Origin: Rhodothermia bacterium
Lineage (GTDB): Bacteria > Bacteroidota > Rhodothermia > Balneolales > Balneolaceae
NCBI GenBank assembly: GCA_030427885.1
Contig: JAUICM010000001.1
Span: 1 to 64,000 of the forward strand
Length of the DNA stretch: 64,000 nt
Direction: 5' to 3'
The first letter of the stretch is position 1, and each line of letters starts with the position of its first letter. The notes under the pieces are model-generated. The model was not told the origin of the DNA. It was given only the letters and a program-made list of their open reading frames with translations, and did no database searches. Both the position numbers and the translations under genes were made by a program. This document shows positions 19,102 through 29,233 of this stretch, piece after piece.

Positions 19102-20709
19102 ATGATGTTGAAAAAAGGAATTCCATTTCTAAAAATAAAAACACTAAGAGCAGTTATGTTACTTAGTCTGGCATCAGTATTAGCTTTTGGATGCGAGAAT
19201 TCACCACCTGGAGTTAAAATGGGAGCGACCAATCCCATCATTTGGGCAGATGTTCCTGATGCGTCCATGATCAGGGTCGGGGATACTTATTACATGAGCA
19301 GCACTACCATGCATATGAGTCCCGGGGTTCCAATTATGAAATCAACAGACCTGTCGAATTGGGAACTGGTTAATTATGCCTATGATACCCTGGTTGATAA
19401 CGATGCTATGAATATGGAAAATGGTGAGCAAACCTATGGTCGCGGCTCCTGGGCCAGTTCACTGCGCTTTCATGATGGAACCTATTATATATCCACGTTC
19501 TCAGCTACCAGTGGAAGAACTCATATTTACACAACCAAAGACATCGAAAACGGACCATGGGAAGAACATACTTTTGCACCTTCACTGCATGACAACACTC
19601 TGATTTTTGAAGATGGAAAAATGTACCTGGTCTGGGGAGCAGGAGAACTTCGAATTGTAGAATTAAAACAAGACCTATCTGGTATTGTTGAAGGAACAGA
19701 ACAAGTGTTGATTGAAAATGCCACGGAACCTTCAGGGCCGAATATTATGCTTCCTGCTGAAGGGTCACAGATGTATAAAGCGAATGGTAAATACTATTTA
19801 TTCAATATCAGCTGGCCCAGAGGTGGAATGAGGACGGTGATTATCCATCGTTCTGATTCCCTGTTCGGTCCTTATGAAGGTAGAGTTGCCCTGCAAGACA
19901 GAGGCATTGCTCAAGGCGGATTAATTGAAACCCCGGAAGGTGACTGGTACGCATTTCTGTTCCGTGACTATGGCTCAGTAGGAAGAATTCCATATTTATC
20001 TCCCGTAACCTGGGAAGATGGATGGCCAATAATTGGCACTGATGGAGTGGTCCCTGACACCCTCTGGTCTTTACCGGCAAGTAAAAGCCTGATTCCCGGT
20101 GTTGTAAATTCAGATGATTTCAGCAGAGAAGCAGGAGATCCTGATTTACCATTAGTGTGGCAATGGAACCATAATCCTGTTAATGAATACTGGTCGGTTT
20201 CGGAGCGCCCCGGATATCTTCGGATTACCAATCACCGCGTGGGAGATTCGTTTGTTTATACTCAAAATACACTTACTCAGAGAACCATTGGGCCAAGATC
20301 CACCGGTGAAATTGCAATTGATGTGGGCAATATGAAGAACGGTGATGTGGCCGGACTTGGTGCTCTTCAGGCTAATTATGGCTATATCGCAATCAAAATG
20401 GTTGGTGGAAAAAAGTCTTTGATCATGGCAAAAGGAAGTCCGAGGGAAGCAGAAGAAATCGTGGAAGAAATTCCTCTGGATCAGAGTGTGATTTACCTGA
20501 AAGCCGCTCTGGATTTTGAAGAACGTAAAGATAAAGGACACTTTTTGTATAGCCTTGATGGGGAAAACTGGAAAGAGTTGGGATCAGAAATTCAAATGTC
20601 TTATACCTTACCTCATTTTATGGGCTACCGGTTTGCGCTGTTTAATTATGCAACCGAATCAACAGGTGGGTTCGTTGATTTTGATTACTTCAACATTACT
20701 GCTGAATAA
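19102..20709 (+). CDS. Glycoside hydrolase family 43 (subfamily 12-like) beta-xylosidase/arabinofuranosidase lipoprotein
   Basis: The 535-residue protein has a lipobox LAFGC (Cys31). The GH43 propeller (about 42-320) opens NPIIWADVPDASMIRVGDTY, typical of subfamily 12, giving putative base Asp53, modulator Asp164 (SLHDNTL) and acid Glu220 (PAEGSQMYK). The C-terminal concanavalin-like beta-sandwich (about 340-535) with LYSLDGENWKELG and FDYFNI is the usual xylosidase partner domain and resembles the last module of the GH3 at 42527. Enzymes of this type act on xylo-oligosaccharides and arabinosylated xylan. It is six bases after the SASA gene and 21 bases before the GH31 gene, so it is inside an apparent operon. 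Confidence 0.93.
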   Translation: MMLKKGIPFLKIKTLRAVMLLSLASVLAFGCENSPPGVKMGATNPIIWADVPDASMIRVGDTYYMSSTTMHMSPGVPIMKSTDLSNWELVNYAYDTLVDNDAMNMENGEQTYGRGSWASSLRFHDGTYYISTFSATSGRTHIYTTKDIENGPWEEHTFAPSLHDNTLIFEDGKMYLVWGAGELRIVELKQDLSGIVEGTEQVLIENATEPSGPNIMLPAEGSQMYKANGKYYLFNISWPRGGMRTVIIHRSDSLFGPYEGRVALQDRGIAQGGLIETPEGDWYAFLFRDYGSVGRIPYLSPVTWEDGWPIIGTDGVVPDTLWSLPASKSLIPGVVNSDDFSREAGDPDLPLVWQWNHNPVNEYWSVSERPGYLRITNHRVGDSFVYTQNTLTQRTIGPRSTGEIAIDVGNMKNGDVAGLGALQANYGYIAIKMVGGKKSLIMAKGSPREAEEIVEEIPLDQSVIYLKAALDFEERKDKGHFLYSLDGENWKELGSEIQMSYTLPHFMGYRFALFNYATESTGGFVDFDYFNITAE

Positions 20710-20730
20710 AAGTTAATTAACTAAAACCTG

Positions 20731-23169
20731 ATGGAGATTGGTCTTATGAATAAGGTTTGTTTATTCATTTTTCTAAGTGTTCTGATCTCATTTTCAGTTC
20801 AGGCTCAGGATCATACAGTAACTAAAACGGGTTTAGAATTAACTGTTCGATCAGTACATATCAAAATTCAGCTGTTCGATGAATCAACGATTCGGGTAAT
20901 AAAATTTCCGGCCGGAGATAAGTTCACAAAAGAAAGCCTTTCAGTGATCAAAGAGGCTGAGAACACAAAGTTTTCAGTTTCAGAAGAGAATAATTCTGTA
21001 GTGGTTCAAACCAGGAATCTTAAGGTTGCCGTAGATCGACAAACGGGTCAGGTTATATTTTTAAGTCCTGATGGTAAACCTTTACTCAAGGAAAAAGCCG
21101 GAGGAGTTAATTTTGAAGATTTTAATGATGCCGGAGAACAAACCTATTCCGTAACTCAATCTTTCACTCTTGATGAAGACGAAGCGGTGTATGGGCTTGG
21201 CCAGCTGTATGCGGGAAATATGTCGCAAAGGGGCGTGGAAGTGCGGATGGTTCAGAACAATACCGAAGATTTCACATCCTTCCTGCATTCCATAAAGGGA
21301 TATGGGCTATTCTGGGACAATTATTCTCCAACCATTTTTAAAGATACTACTGATGAAACGTCGTTTAGATCTGAAGTAGGTGAAGGAGTCGACTATTATT
21401 TTATGTATGGTGGAGATGCCGATGGGGTGGTTGGGAAAATGCGTGATCTCACAGGTCAGGCTCCCATGTTTCCGCTGTGGACTTTTGGCTACTGGCAGAG
21501 CCGGGAGCGTTACAGAACGCAGGATCAAACCGTTGGGGTTGCTCAGAAATATCGTGATCTGGGTGTCCCGCTTGATGGCATTATTCAGGACTGGCAATAC
21601 TGGGGAAATAACTACCTGTGGAACGCTATGGAATTCCTGAATGTGGACTTTTACGATCCTGAAAAAATGGTCGACGATATTCATGATTTAAATGCTCATA
21701 TCATTATTTCAATCTGGTCTTCATTCGGTCCCGAAACCAAACAATATAAAGAGCTGAGTGAGAAAGGGATGTTGATGGATTTCTCCACCTGGCCTCAATC
21801 AGGTTCTCAGAAATGGCCGCCGAATATGGATTATCCATCTGGTGTTCAGGTGTATGATGCCTATCACCCCGAAGCCCGGGATATCTATTGGAAATATTTA
21901 AAAGACGGACTTTATTCAGTGGGCATCGATGGCTGGTGGATGGATTCAACCGAACCGGATCACCTCGATCAGAAAGACGATGACCTGGATAACCAAACCT
22001 ATATGGGTTCTTTTCGGAAAGTCCGGAATGCCTATCCGCTAATGACGGTAGGTGGAGTGTACGAACATCAGCGAGATTTTACTTCTGATAAGCGGGTATT
22101 CATCCTTACGCGGTCTGCTTTTGCAGGTCAACAGCGTTATGGCGCTCAAACATGGTCTGGTGATATTGTGGCTTCCTGGGACGCCCTGCACGCACAAATT
22201 GCAGCAGGACTGAATTTCTCACTCACGGGAATTCCATACTGGAACAGTGATATTGGCGGATTCTTTTTGTGGGATTACCCAAACCCTTTGGAAGATCCTG
22301 AATACCGTGAAATGTATGTGCGGTGGTTACAATTCGGAGCTTTAACCCCAATGATGCGCTCCCACGGAACCGATGCACCCAGAGAAATTTACCAGTTTGG
22401 AGAATTGGGAGATCCTGAATACGATGCCATTGAGAAGTTCATAAATCTACGATACCGATTGTTGCCATATTTGTATTCCACTTCATGGCAGGTTACCAAT
22501 AATCATTCCACCATGATGCGTGCCTTGATGATGGATTTTGCCGACGATAAAAAAGTGCACGATCGTAATGATGAATACATGTTCGGGAAGTCTATTCTGG
22601 TAGCACCGGTCACCACTCCAATGTATTTCCGGAAAGAAGTACAGGGAACAGATACAGTGAATGTGAGAGATCTTTCAACGATCAAATCAGAAGAAGTATA
22701 TCTGCCAGCCGGTACCGAATGGTATGATTTCTGGACCGGTGAGAAGCATACTGGTGGGGCAATTATCAAAAAAGAAACTCCTTTGGATATCATTCCGCTG
22801 TACCTGAAAGCCGGTTCCATTCTGCCTTTCGGTCCTGATGTTCAGTACGCTGAACAGAAAAAATGGAATGATCTGGAAATCCGGATCTATCCGGGCGAAG
22901 ACGGGGAGTTTGTGTTGTATGAAGATGAATTTGATAATTACAACTATGAAAAAGGGGTGTACTCTACCATCTCGTTTAACTGGGATGATGCTGAACATAA
23001 GCTGACGATTGGCGATAGAAAAGGGTCATTCCCGGGAATACTTGAGGAGCGAGGCTTTAACATCGTCATTGTTGATTCTGAAAGAGGAACCGGAATAAAG
23101 CATTCAACCAGCTTCAATCAGAAGGTTGAGTACACAGGAGATATGTTAGAAGTGTCTTTTGAAAATTAG
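20731..23169 (+). CDS. Glycoside hydrolase family 31 alpha-xylosidase/alpha-glucosidase
   Basis: The 812-residue protein carries a signal peptide (an ATG at 20746 starts a more compact one ending SVQAQ). It shows the N-terminal beta-sandwich, the TIM barrel, and C-terminal beta domains of the DUF5110 type. The nucleophile is Asp405 in GWWMDSTEPD and the acid/base is Asp478 in WSGDIVASW. The WWMDSTEP form and GYWQSRERYR are common in bacterial alpha-xylosidases. Unlike the larger xyloglucan-specific enzymes it has no PA14 insert in the N-domain. It lies between GH43 and GH97 genes with gaps of 21 and 26 bases. Alpha-xylosidase is the best guess, alpha-glucosidase is possible. Confidence 0.93.
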   Translation: MEIGLMNKVCLFIFLSVLISFSVQAQDHTVTKTGLELTVRSVHIKIQLFDESTIRVIKFPAGDKFTKESLSVIKEAENTKFSVSEENNSVVVQTRNLKVAVDRQTGQVIFLSPDGKPLLKEKAGGVNFEDFNDAGEQTYSVTQSFTLDEDEAVYGLGQLYAGNMSQRGVEVRMVQNNTEDFTSFLHSIKGYGLFWDNYSPTIFKDTTDETSFRSEVGEGVDYYFMYGGDADGVVGKMRDLTGQAPMFPLWTFGYWQSRERYRTQDQTVGVAQKYRDLGVPLDGIIQDWQYWGNNYLWNAMEFLNVDFYDPEKMVDDIHDLNAHIIISIWSSFGPETKQYKELSEKGMLMDFSTWPQSGSQKWPPNMDYPSGVQVYDAYHPEARDIYWKYLKDGLYSVGIDGWWMDSTEPDHLDQKDDDLDNQTYMGSFRKVRNAYPLMTVGGVYEHQRDFTSDKRVFILTRSAFAGQQRYGAQTWSGDIVASWDALHAQIAAGLNFSLTGIPYWNSDIGGFFLWDYPNPLEDPEYREMYVRWLQFGALTPMMRSHGTDAPREIYQFGELGDPEYDAIEKFINLRYRLLPYLYSTSWQVTNNHSTMMRALMMDFADDKKVHDRNDEYMFGKSILVAPVTTPMYFRKEVQGTDTVNVRDLSTIKSEEVYLPAGTEWYDFWTGEKHTGGAIIKKETPLDIIPLYLKAGSILPFGPDVQYAEQKKWNDLEIRIYPGEDGEFVLYEDEFDNYNYEKGVYSTISFNWDDAEHKLTIGDRKGSFPGILEERGFNIVIVDSERGTGIKHSTSFNQKVEYTGDMLEVSFEN

Positions 23170-23195
23170 AAATACAGAACCGAAAATTTAAAACA

Positions 23196-25130
23196 ATGAA
23201 TTTCAAAATCAGCTCATTTTGTGTTGCAATTACATTAGCAGCTACCGTTTCGGTGACAGCCCGGCAGGCTGTGATACAGTCTCCTGATAAGCAAATCTCA
23301 GTAGAATTATCATGTGAGCCTGAATGTGAAAATGGGATATGGCATCTTACAGTAAACTATTCTGATGGGGAAGAAGCCGCAGAACTCATTCCAAAAATCA
23401 GTTTGGGCCTCATCCGAAATGATCAGAGTTTTTCAGAAGGTTTGAAACTGGTAAAAACAGGTAAAGCGAAAACAATAACAGAAAAGTACACGGCAGTTCA
23501 TGGAAAACGGAAAGATCGTGCAAATACTGCAAGGGAAGTTACCGTAGAGTTTCAGTCTCCATCTAAAGCAAAACTTAACCTGGTAATCCGGGTGTTTGAT
23601 GATGGGGTTACCTTCCGGTATGAGTTCCCTGAAAAATCTGGTACTTATAAAATAATGGATGAACTCACTGCCTATCATATTCCTGACAGCACCAAACGTT
23701 GGTTGCAGCCCTGGAATCCTGCGAATGAGCGGGTATATGATGAAATGCTGGATGGATCCGTTCAGCAGGACTGGGGTATTCCGGCACTTTTTAATGTCAA
23801 AGACACAGAGTATTGGTATTTGATCCATGAAGGGGACCTGGGCCGGGATTATGTTGGAACAAAACTCAGAAATACTTCAGATGGCAATATCTACAAGTTG
23901 GCTTTTCCTGATTCAGGTGATGCCCGCAGTACCGGGGTTCCTGAACCGGAAATTGAACTTCCATGGAAGTCCGCCTGGCGTGTAATTATTATCGGCGATC
24001 TGGGAGATATTGTTGAGTCTACTTTGATTGAGGATGTTTCTCCACCTTCGAAAATAAAGAATACTGACTGGATCAAACCCGGTATTGCTTCATGGAATTA
24101 CTGGTCAAATAATCACGGAACCAAAGATTACCAGGTAGTTAAGAAATTTGCTGATCTGGCAGCTTATATGAACTGGCCATACACCTTACTTGATTGGGAG
24201 TGGGATGCGATGGGGAATGGAGGTGATCTGAAAGATGCGGCAGCCTATATCGAATCAATCGGGGTTAAGCCATGGATCTGGTATAATTCAGGCGGAGATC
24301 ATAACTGGGTCCCGGCTACACCGAAAGACCGAATGCTTACTCATGAGAACAGAGTAGAAGAATTCACTAAACTTAAAGAAATGGGGTTTGTAGGTGTGAA
24401 AGTAGATTTCTTTGAAAGTGAAAAACAACACATGATCAACTACTACCTGGACATCATCGAAGATGCTGCCGAGTTTGAGATGATGGTAAATGTACATGGA
24501 TCAATCGTGCCACGTGGCTGGTCAAGAACGTATCCGAATTTCATGAGCTCTGAAGCAGTTCGTGGTGCAGAGTGGTATAACAACACCCCGGAACTAACGA
24601 CCACTGCCCCAAAGCATAATACTACCTTGCCGTTCACACGAAATGTGGTAGGTCCCATGGATTATACACCAGTTACATTTACCAATTCCCAGCATGCACA
24701 TATTACCTCATATGGACACGAACTGGCGTTGAGTGTGGTTTTTGAATCGGGTATTCAGCATTTCGCCGACCGGCCTGAAGGATATTATCAACTTCCTGAT
24801 GAAGCCCGCTCATTTTTGAAAGAAGTTCCGGTAGTGTGGGACGACACTCGCTTTGTGGATGGATATCCGGGTAAACTTGCTGTTCTTGCACGGCAGAAAG
24901 GAGAAAACTGGTATGTGGGAGGTATCCGCTCCGACCGTTGGGATACAAACTATACTCTTGATCTTAGCTTTTTGCCTAAAGGAAAAAAGTATAAGCTCAC
25001 TTTGATCTCAGATGGCGAATATGATGCAACATTTGAAACAAAACATTTAGTAGTAACACAAGATAGCACGGTTGACTTTCGACTTCTTCGAAGAGGTGGT
25101 TTTGTGGCCCAACTGACGGTGTTCAATTAA
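23196..25130 (+). CDS. Glycoside hydrolase family 97, retaining type (second copy)
   Basis: The 644-residue protein has a signal peptide ending TARQA with no lipobox, unlike the other GH97 here. The beta-sandwich starts with SPDKQISVEL, and the barrel has KNTDWIKPGIASWNYW, putative nucleophile Asp404 in GVKVDFFES and acid/base Glu453 in SSEAVRG. The same Asp-type catalytic arrangement appears in the gene at 15317-17263, so both belong to the retaining branch, but the two differ in many places and are not a recent duplication. It is 26 bases after GH31 and 23 bases before a GH43. Likely a periplasmic alpha-galactosidase or a related alpha-glycosidase. Confidence 0.92.
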   Translation: MNFKISSFCVAITLAATVSVTARQAVIQSPDKQISVELSCEPECENGIWHLTVNYSDGEEAAELIPKISLGLIRNDQSFSEGLKLVKTGKAKTITEKYTAVHGKRKDRANTAREVTVEFQSPSKAKLNLVIRVFDDGVTFRYEFPEKSGTYKIMDELTAYHIPDSTKRWLQPWNPANERVYDEMLDGSVQQDWGIPALFNVKDTEYWYLIHEGDLGRDYVGTKLRNTSDGNIYKLAFPDSGDARSTGVPEPEIELPWKSAWRVIIIGDLGDIVESTLIEDVSPPSKIKNTDWIKPGIASWNYWSNNHGTKDYQVVKKFADLAAYMNWPYTLLDWEWDAMGNGGDLKDAAAYIESIGVKPWIWYNSGGDHNWVPATPKDRMLTHENRVEEFTKLKEMGFVGVKVDFFESEKQHMINYYLDIIEDAAEFEMMVNVHGSIVPRGWSRTYPNFMSSEAVRGAEWYNNTPELTTTAPKHNTTLPFTRNVVGPMDYTPVTFTNSQHAHITSYGHELALSVVFESGIQHFADRPEGYYQLPDEARSFLKEVPVVWDDTRFVDGYPGKLAVLARQKGENWYVGGIRSDRWDTNYTLDLSFLPKGKKYKLTLISDGEYDATFETKHLVVTQDSTVDFRLLRRGGFVAQLTVFN

Positions 25131-25153
25131 TTAGATCAGATAATTCACGAAAC

Positions 25154-26131
25154 ATGAAATCTATAAAATCAACAATGAAGTACAGTTATATCGCGCTGAT
25201 TCTGGTGCTGCTTGGAACCTCACTCAGCCAGGCACAAAATCCAATAATCACAGAACTATTTACAGCCGATCCCGCACCTATTGTTCATAATGGAACGGTT
25301 TATCTGTATACCGGACACGACACGGCTTCTGTGGACGCGGATAATTACAGGATGCCCGACTGGTATGTTTTCTCTTCCACCGATATGGTGAACTGGAAAA
25401 ATCACGGGCCTAAACTTTCACCCGAAGTATTTTCCTGGGCAGAAGGAGATGCCTACGCAGCGCACGTTACCGAACGCAATGGCAAATTCTACTGGTACGT
25501 CTCCACCTTTCATAAAAAGAATGAGGATAGTGAAGGCGGGGCAGCCATTGGGGTAGCCGTTTCTGATAGTCCAACCGGCCCTTTTAAAGATGCCATTGGC
25601 AAAGCACTTATTGTAAACCAGATGACCACCGACATGCCACACGGCTGGGATGACATAGACCCGGCAGTGTATATTGATGATGATGGACAAGCCTATCTTT
25701 TTTGGGGAAACGCAAGTTGTAAGATGGTGAAGTTAAAAGACAATATGATCGAGCTTGATGGTGAAATTGAGATTGTTGAGCTTGATAATTTTATTGAAGG
25801 ACCATGGATATATAAACGCAATGACCTTTACTACCTGATCTATGCAGGCAGAGGACAAGGAGCCGAACAAATCGACTACGCAACTTCCACAAGTATTGAA
25901 GGTCCCTGGGAATACAGGGGAATTATGGCTGGGAGTGCTGAGAATACTTTTACCATTCATCCGGCTGTTATTGACTATAAAGGACAAACCTACTTCTTCT
26001 ATCATAACGGGACACTGCCCACAGGTGGAAGTTATCGACGCAGTGTTACAGTGGATTATCTCTACTTTAACGAAGATGGGAGCATTAAAAAGGTGGTGCA
26101 AACCAAAGAAGGGGTTAAGCCAGTAAAATAA
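25154..26131 (+). CDS. Glycoside hydrolase family 43 (subfamily 1-like) exo-enzyme
   Basis: This compact single-domain enzyme of 325 residues has a signal peptide ending SQAQ. The complete propeller is visible with base Asp39 (TADPAPIV), modulator Asp169 (DIDPAVYID) and acid Glu215 (IEGPWIYKR). MPDWYVFSSTDMVNW and GNASCKMVKL are typical of the subfamily that contains beta-xylosidases and alpha-L-arabinofuranosidases of Bacteroidota. There is no extra binding module. It is 23 bases after the second GH97 and 71 bases before the GH3, so it probably belongs to the same transcript. Confidence 0.92.
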   Translation: MKSIKSTMKYSYIALILVLLGTSLSQAQNPIITELFTADPAPIVHNGTVYLYTGHDTASVDADNYRMPDWYVFSSTDMVNWKNHGPKLSPEVFSWAEGDAYAAHVTERNGKFYWYVSTFHKKNEDSEGGAAIGVAVSDSPTGPFKDAIGKALIVNQMTTDMPHGWDDIDPAVYIDDDGQAYLFWGNASCKMVKLKDNMIELDGEIEIVELDNFIEGPWIYKRNDLYYLIYAGRGQGAEQIDYATSTSIEGPWEYRGIMAGSAENTFTIHPAVIDYKGQTYFFYHNGTLPTGGSYRRSVTVDYLYFNEDGSIKKVVQTKEGVKPVK

Positions 26132-26202
26132 AGAATGTAGTATCACACATTTCAGGCGGAGGGATATCATTACCACGTTCTGAATGCTCAGACCAGAAGA
26201 CA

Positions 26203-28824
26203 ATGACAATGAATTCAAGAAATATGAAAAAAGGATTACTCGTTTGTATTCTTTTATTTACCGGAATACCACTCAACGCTCAGCAATACCCATTTCAAAA
26301 CCCCGAATTAAGTTCCGAAGAACGGGCCGTGGATTTGATCTCCCGTCTGACCCTTGTTGAAAAAGCGTCGCTGTTGCAGGATCAGTCGCCAGCTATTCCA
26401 AGGTTAGGAATTCCCAAATTCAACTGGTGGAGCGAGGCCCTGCACGGCTATGCAAATAACGATAGTGTTACCGTGTTTCCTGAACCTATCGGTATGGCCG
26501 CTTCTTTTGATGATGAATTGCTCTACGAGATCTTCGATGCTGTTTCGGATGAAGGCCGGGCTAAATACAATCTGGCAAGGAGCCGCGGAGAAGAAAACCG
26601 TCGCTTTTTAAGTCTCTCAGTTTGGACACCAAACGTGAATATTTTTCGGGATCCACGATGGGGACGTGGTCAGGAAACGTATGGCGAAGATCCTTATCTA
26701 ATGACCAGAATGGGCGTTTCAGTTGTAAAAGGATTGCAGGGGCCAGAAGATGAGAAATATTTGAAGCTCCTTGCTGCAGCAAAACATTATGCTGTGCATT
26801 CCGGACCTGAGTGGAGCAGGCATTCTATCAACCTGACAGATATTGACCCAAGAGAACTTCATGAGACCTATTTGCCGGCTTTTAAAGCATTAGTTCAGGA
26901 AGCGAAGGTCCGACAGGTTATGTGTGCATACAACCGGCTGGATGACGATCCTTTATGCGGAAGCGAACGTATGCTGGATGAGCTCCTCCGGGAGATCTGG
27001 AATTATGAGTACCTGGTGGTAGCAGATTGTGGTGCCGTTCATGACTTTTATACTTCTCATGGGGTGTCTACTGATCCGGTACATGCTGCGGCTAAAGCAG
27101 TTAGGGCAGGAACGGATCTTGAATGCGACTGGGCGAATTATACCTACAAAAGCCTTCCGGAAGCCGTCGACCGACAACTGATCCGGGAAAAGGATATCGA
27201 TCAGGCGTTAAAAAGAGTACTAATAGGACGGTTCGATTTGGGTGATTTTGACGATGACTCTATTGTCAAATGGGCACAGATACCGCCATCTGTTATCAAT
27301 AATGAAAAACACCGGGCACTTGCCTTGGAAATGGCTCAGAAATCAATGACCCTGCTTCAGAATAAAAATAATGTACTCCCACTCAGCAAAGACATTGAGA
27401 AAGTAGCAGTGCTGGGTTCTAATGCAGATAATGAAGTAATGCTTTGGGGGAACTATAATGGAACACCGATCCGCACCATCACCATTCTTGATGGGATTAA
27501 ATCTAAAATTCCGGAAGATCATATATACTACGATCAGGCAATTGATCTGGTAGAAGACAAAGTGCTGGAAAGCTACTTTGGAGACATTAGCTTCGATGGG
27601 AAAAAAGGTTTCAAAGCAACCTACTGGAACGATCCTGACTGGAATGGGGATCCGGTAACAACCGTGCAGATTGTAAATCCCATGAAACTCACAGTCGCGG
27701 GTCAGCACCAGTTTGCTCCGGGTGTGGGTTTGGAGGATTTTTCTGCAATCTATGAAGGAGAATACACCCCTAAAGAAGACGGAGAATTAGTATTCAGATT
27801 CGGAGCTACTGGTTTCTTTGATCTGATTGTGAACGGCGAATCACAGGAACAATACACTAACTGGCGGACACTTCCATCCAGAGTAGCTTATACTGTGGAA
27901 GCAGGAAATACATATTCCATTGAGATCCGGTATGCTCAACGGGAGAACTGGCAGGCAAACCTTGAATTTAATCTCGGTAAAGAACTTGATGTTACCTACG
28001 ATCAGATTATTGAGAAACTGGATGATATTGAAACCGTTATTTATGTAGGCGGACTTTCCACATTGCTGGAAGGAGAAGAAATGCCTGTTTCGTATCCGGG
28101 GTTCAAGGGTGGTGACCGAACCAATATTGAATTGCCATCTGTACAGAGGGAGTTTTTGAAAGCACTCAAGAAAGCCGGAAAGAAAGTTATTTATGTTAAC
28201 AATTCCGGATCAGCGATTGCATTAACCCCGGAAACAGAATCTGCTGATGCAATTCTTCAGGCCTGGTATGGCGGGGAATCGGGCGGTCAGGCGGTAGCGG
28301 ATGTTTTGTTTGGGGATTATAATCCTTCAGGAAAACTGCCGGTTACTTTTTACAGACATTCTGATCAGCTTCCGGATATCGAAGACTATTCTTTTGAAGG
28401 CCGCACCTATCGCTATATGAAAGAAGGAGAAGCACTTTTTCCGTTTGGTTACGGACTAAGTTATACCTCCTTCAAAATAAGGGAGGCTGAAGTCAGCAAA
28501 ACTACCTTCAAACCCGACGAAACCATTAGCCTTACTATTCCGGTAACAAACACCGGGGGCATGGCAGGAACCGAGATTGTGCAGGTGTATATTCGAAAAA
28601 TTAACGATGTGGACGGACCGGTAAAAACATTAAAAGGATTTGAAAGAGTTGAACTTGCCCCTGATGAATCAGTTAATGCCGTAATAGAATTACCTCCGAA
28701 GTCTTTTAAATTTTATAACCGGGACCAAAGAAAAATGACCGTTACTCCCGGTGAATATGAAGTTTTTTACGGAAGTAGTTCAAATTCCGGAGATCTGAAA
28801 AGCCTGATCGTCAAAATTATCTGA
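26203..28824 (+). CDS. Glycoside hydrolase family 3 beta-xylosidase-type enzyme with PA14 domain
   Basis: The 873-residue protein has a signal peptide ending PLNAQ; the start may be 26203 or the later ATG at 26224. The GH3 N-domain (about 35-360) contains GRGQETYGEDPYL, KHYAVHSGPE and the nucleophile Asp275 in VVADCGAVHD. The GH3 C-domain is split by a PA14 module (about 465-590) and carries LEGEEMP with the likely acid/base glutamate at about 623-626. A fibronectin-III-like domain closes the protein (GYGLSYTSFK to the end). This plant-BXL-like architecture is typical of beta-xylosidases and some arabinosidases. It is the last gene before a 409-base intergenic gap. Confidence 0.94.
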   Translation: MTMNSRNMKKGLLVCILLFTGIPLNAQQYPFQNPELSSEERAVDLISRLTLVEKASLLQDQSPAIPRLGIPKFNWWSEALHGYANNDSVTVFPEPIGMAASFDDELLYEIFDAVSDEGRAKYNLARSRGEENRRFLSLSVWTPNVNIFRDPRWGRGQETYGEDPYLMTRMGVSVVKGLQGPEDEKYLKLLAAAKHYAVHSGPEWSRHSINLTDIDPRELHETYLPAFKALVQEAKVRQVMCAYNRLDDDPLCGSERMLDELLREIWNYEYLVVADCGAVHDFYTSHGVSTDPVHAAAKAVRAGTDLECDWANYTYKSLPEAVDRQLIREKDIDQALKRVLIGRFDLGDFDDDSIVKWAQIPPSVINNEKHRALALEMAQKSMTLLQNKNNVLPLSKDIEKVAVLGSNADNEVMLWGNYNGTPIRTITILDGIKSKIPEDHIYYDQAIDLVEDKVLESYFGDISFDGKKGFKATYWNDPDWNGDPVTTVQIVNPMKLTVAGQHQFAPGVGLEDFSAIYEGEYTPKEDGELVFRFGATGFFDLIVNGESQEQYTNWRTLPSRVAYTVEAGNTYSIEIRYAQRENWQANLEFNLGKELDVTYDQIIEKLDDIETVIYVGGLSTLLEGEEMPVSYPGFKGGDRTNIELPSVQREFLKALKKAGKKVIYVNNSGSAIALTPETESADAILQAWYGGESGGQAVADVLFGDYNPSGKLPVTFYRHSDQLPDIEDYSFEGRTYRYMKEGEALFPFGYGLSYTSFKIREAEVSKTTFKPDETISLTIPVTNTGGMAGTEIVQVYIRKINDVDGPVKTLKGFERVELAPDESVNAVIELPPKSFKFYNRDQRKMTVTPGEYEVFYGSSSNSGDLKSLIVKII

Positions 28825-29233
28825 GGTTCAAAACCGGCTTTAAAACTCAAACATATCCATAATCTGTTGGGAGACATAAGAAAAGCTGGTGAAAATTATT
28901 GGGCAAATTTTGCTCATTAAGATCAGATAGATATAATCACATATGAAATAGTAATAAAGCCAATTTTACATTGGTTTACTCGAGATTTATTTCCATTATT
29001 AGTGATTATAAAGTACATTATTTGCTCAAATATGCGCAACAATTGCGTAACTAACTGGAGTCAAATTTTTTTAATGTTGATTGGAAGCGTTTCCCGGCAA
29101 TAAACAATTATGCAGGTATTAATCTGGTCATTTTAGACTTCCTGAATAGGAGGAACCAGATTTTGCTTTCAGATCATTGATTAAGAAAGACAATAGCGCA
29201 ATTTAAACCTTAGCTCTAACTATTACTGACATC
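28825..29233. other. Long intergenic region upstream of the GH10 xylanase
   Basis: No gene is seen in 409 bases. It holds a 13-base hairpin-like repeat (CGCAA and TTGCG at 29035-29047) and a LacI/GalR-like palindrome at 29083-29094. The length and the sites suggest the regulated promoter of the xylanase gene. Confidence 0.5.
29083..29094. promoter_or_regulatory. LacI/GalR-type operator candidate
   Basis: GGAAGCGTTTCC is a near-perfect palindrome centred on CG, the classic form of LacI/GalR-family and catabolite-response operators. It lies about 140 bases before the GH10 start codon. No lacI-type gene is in the window, so the regulator would be encoded elsewhere. Confidence 0.5.
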
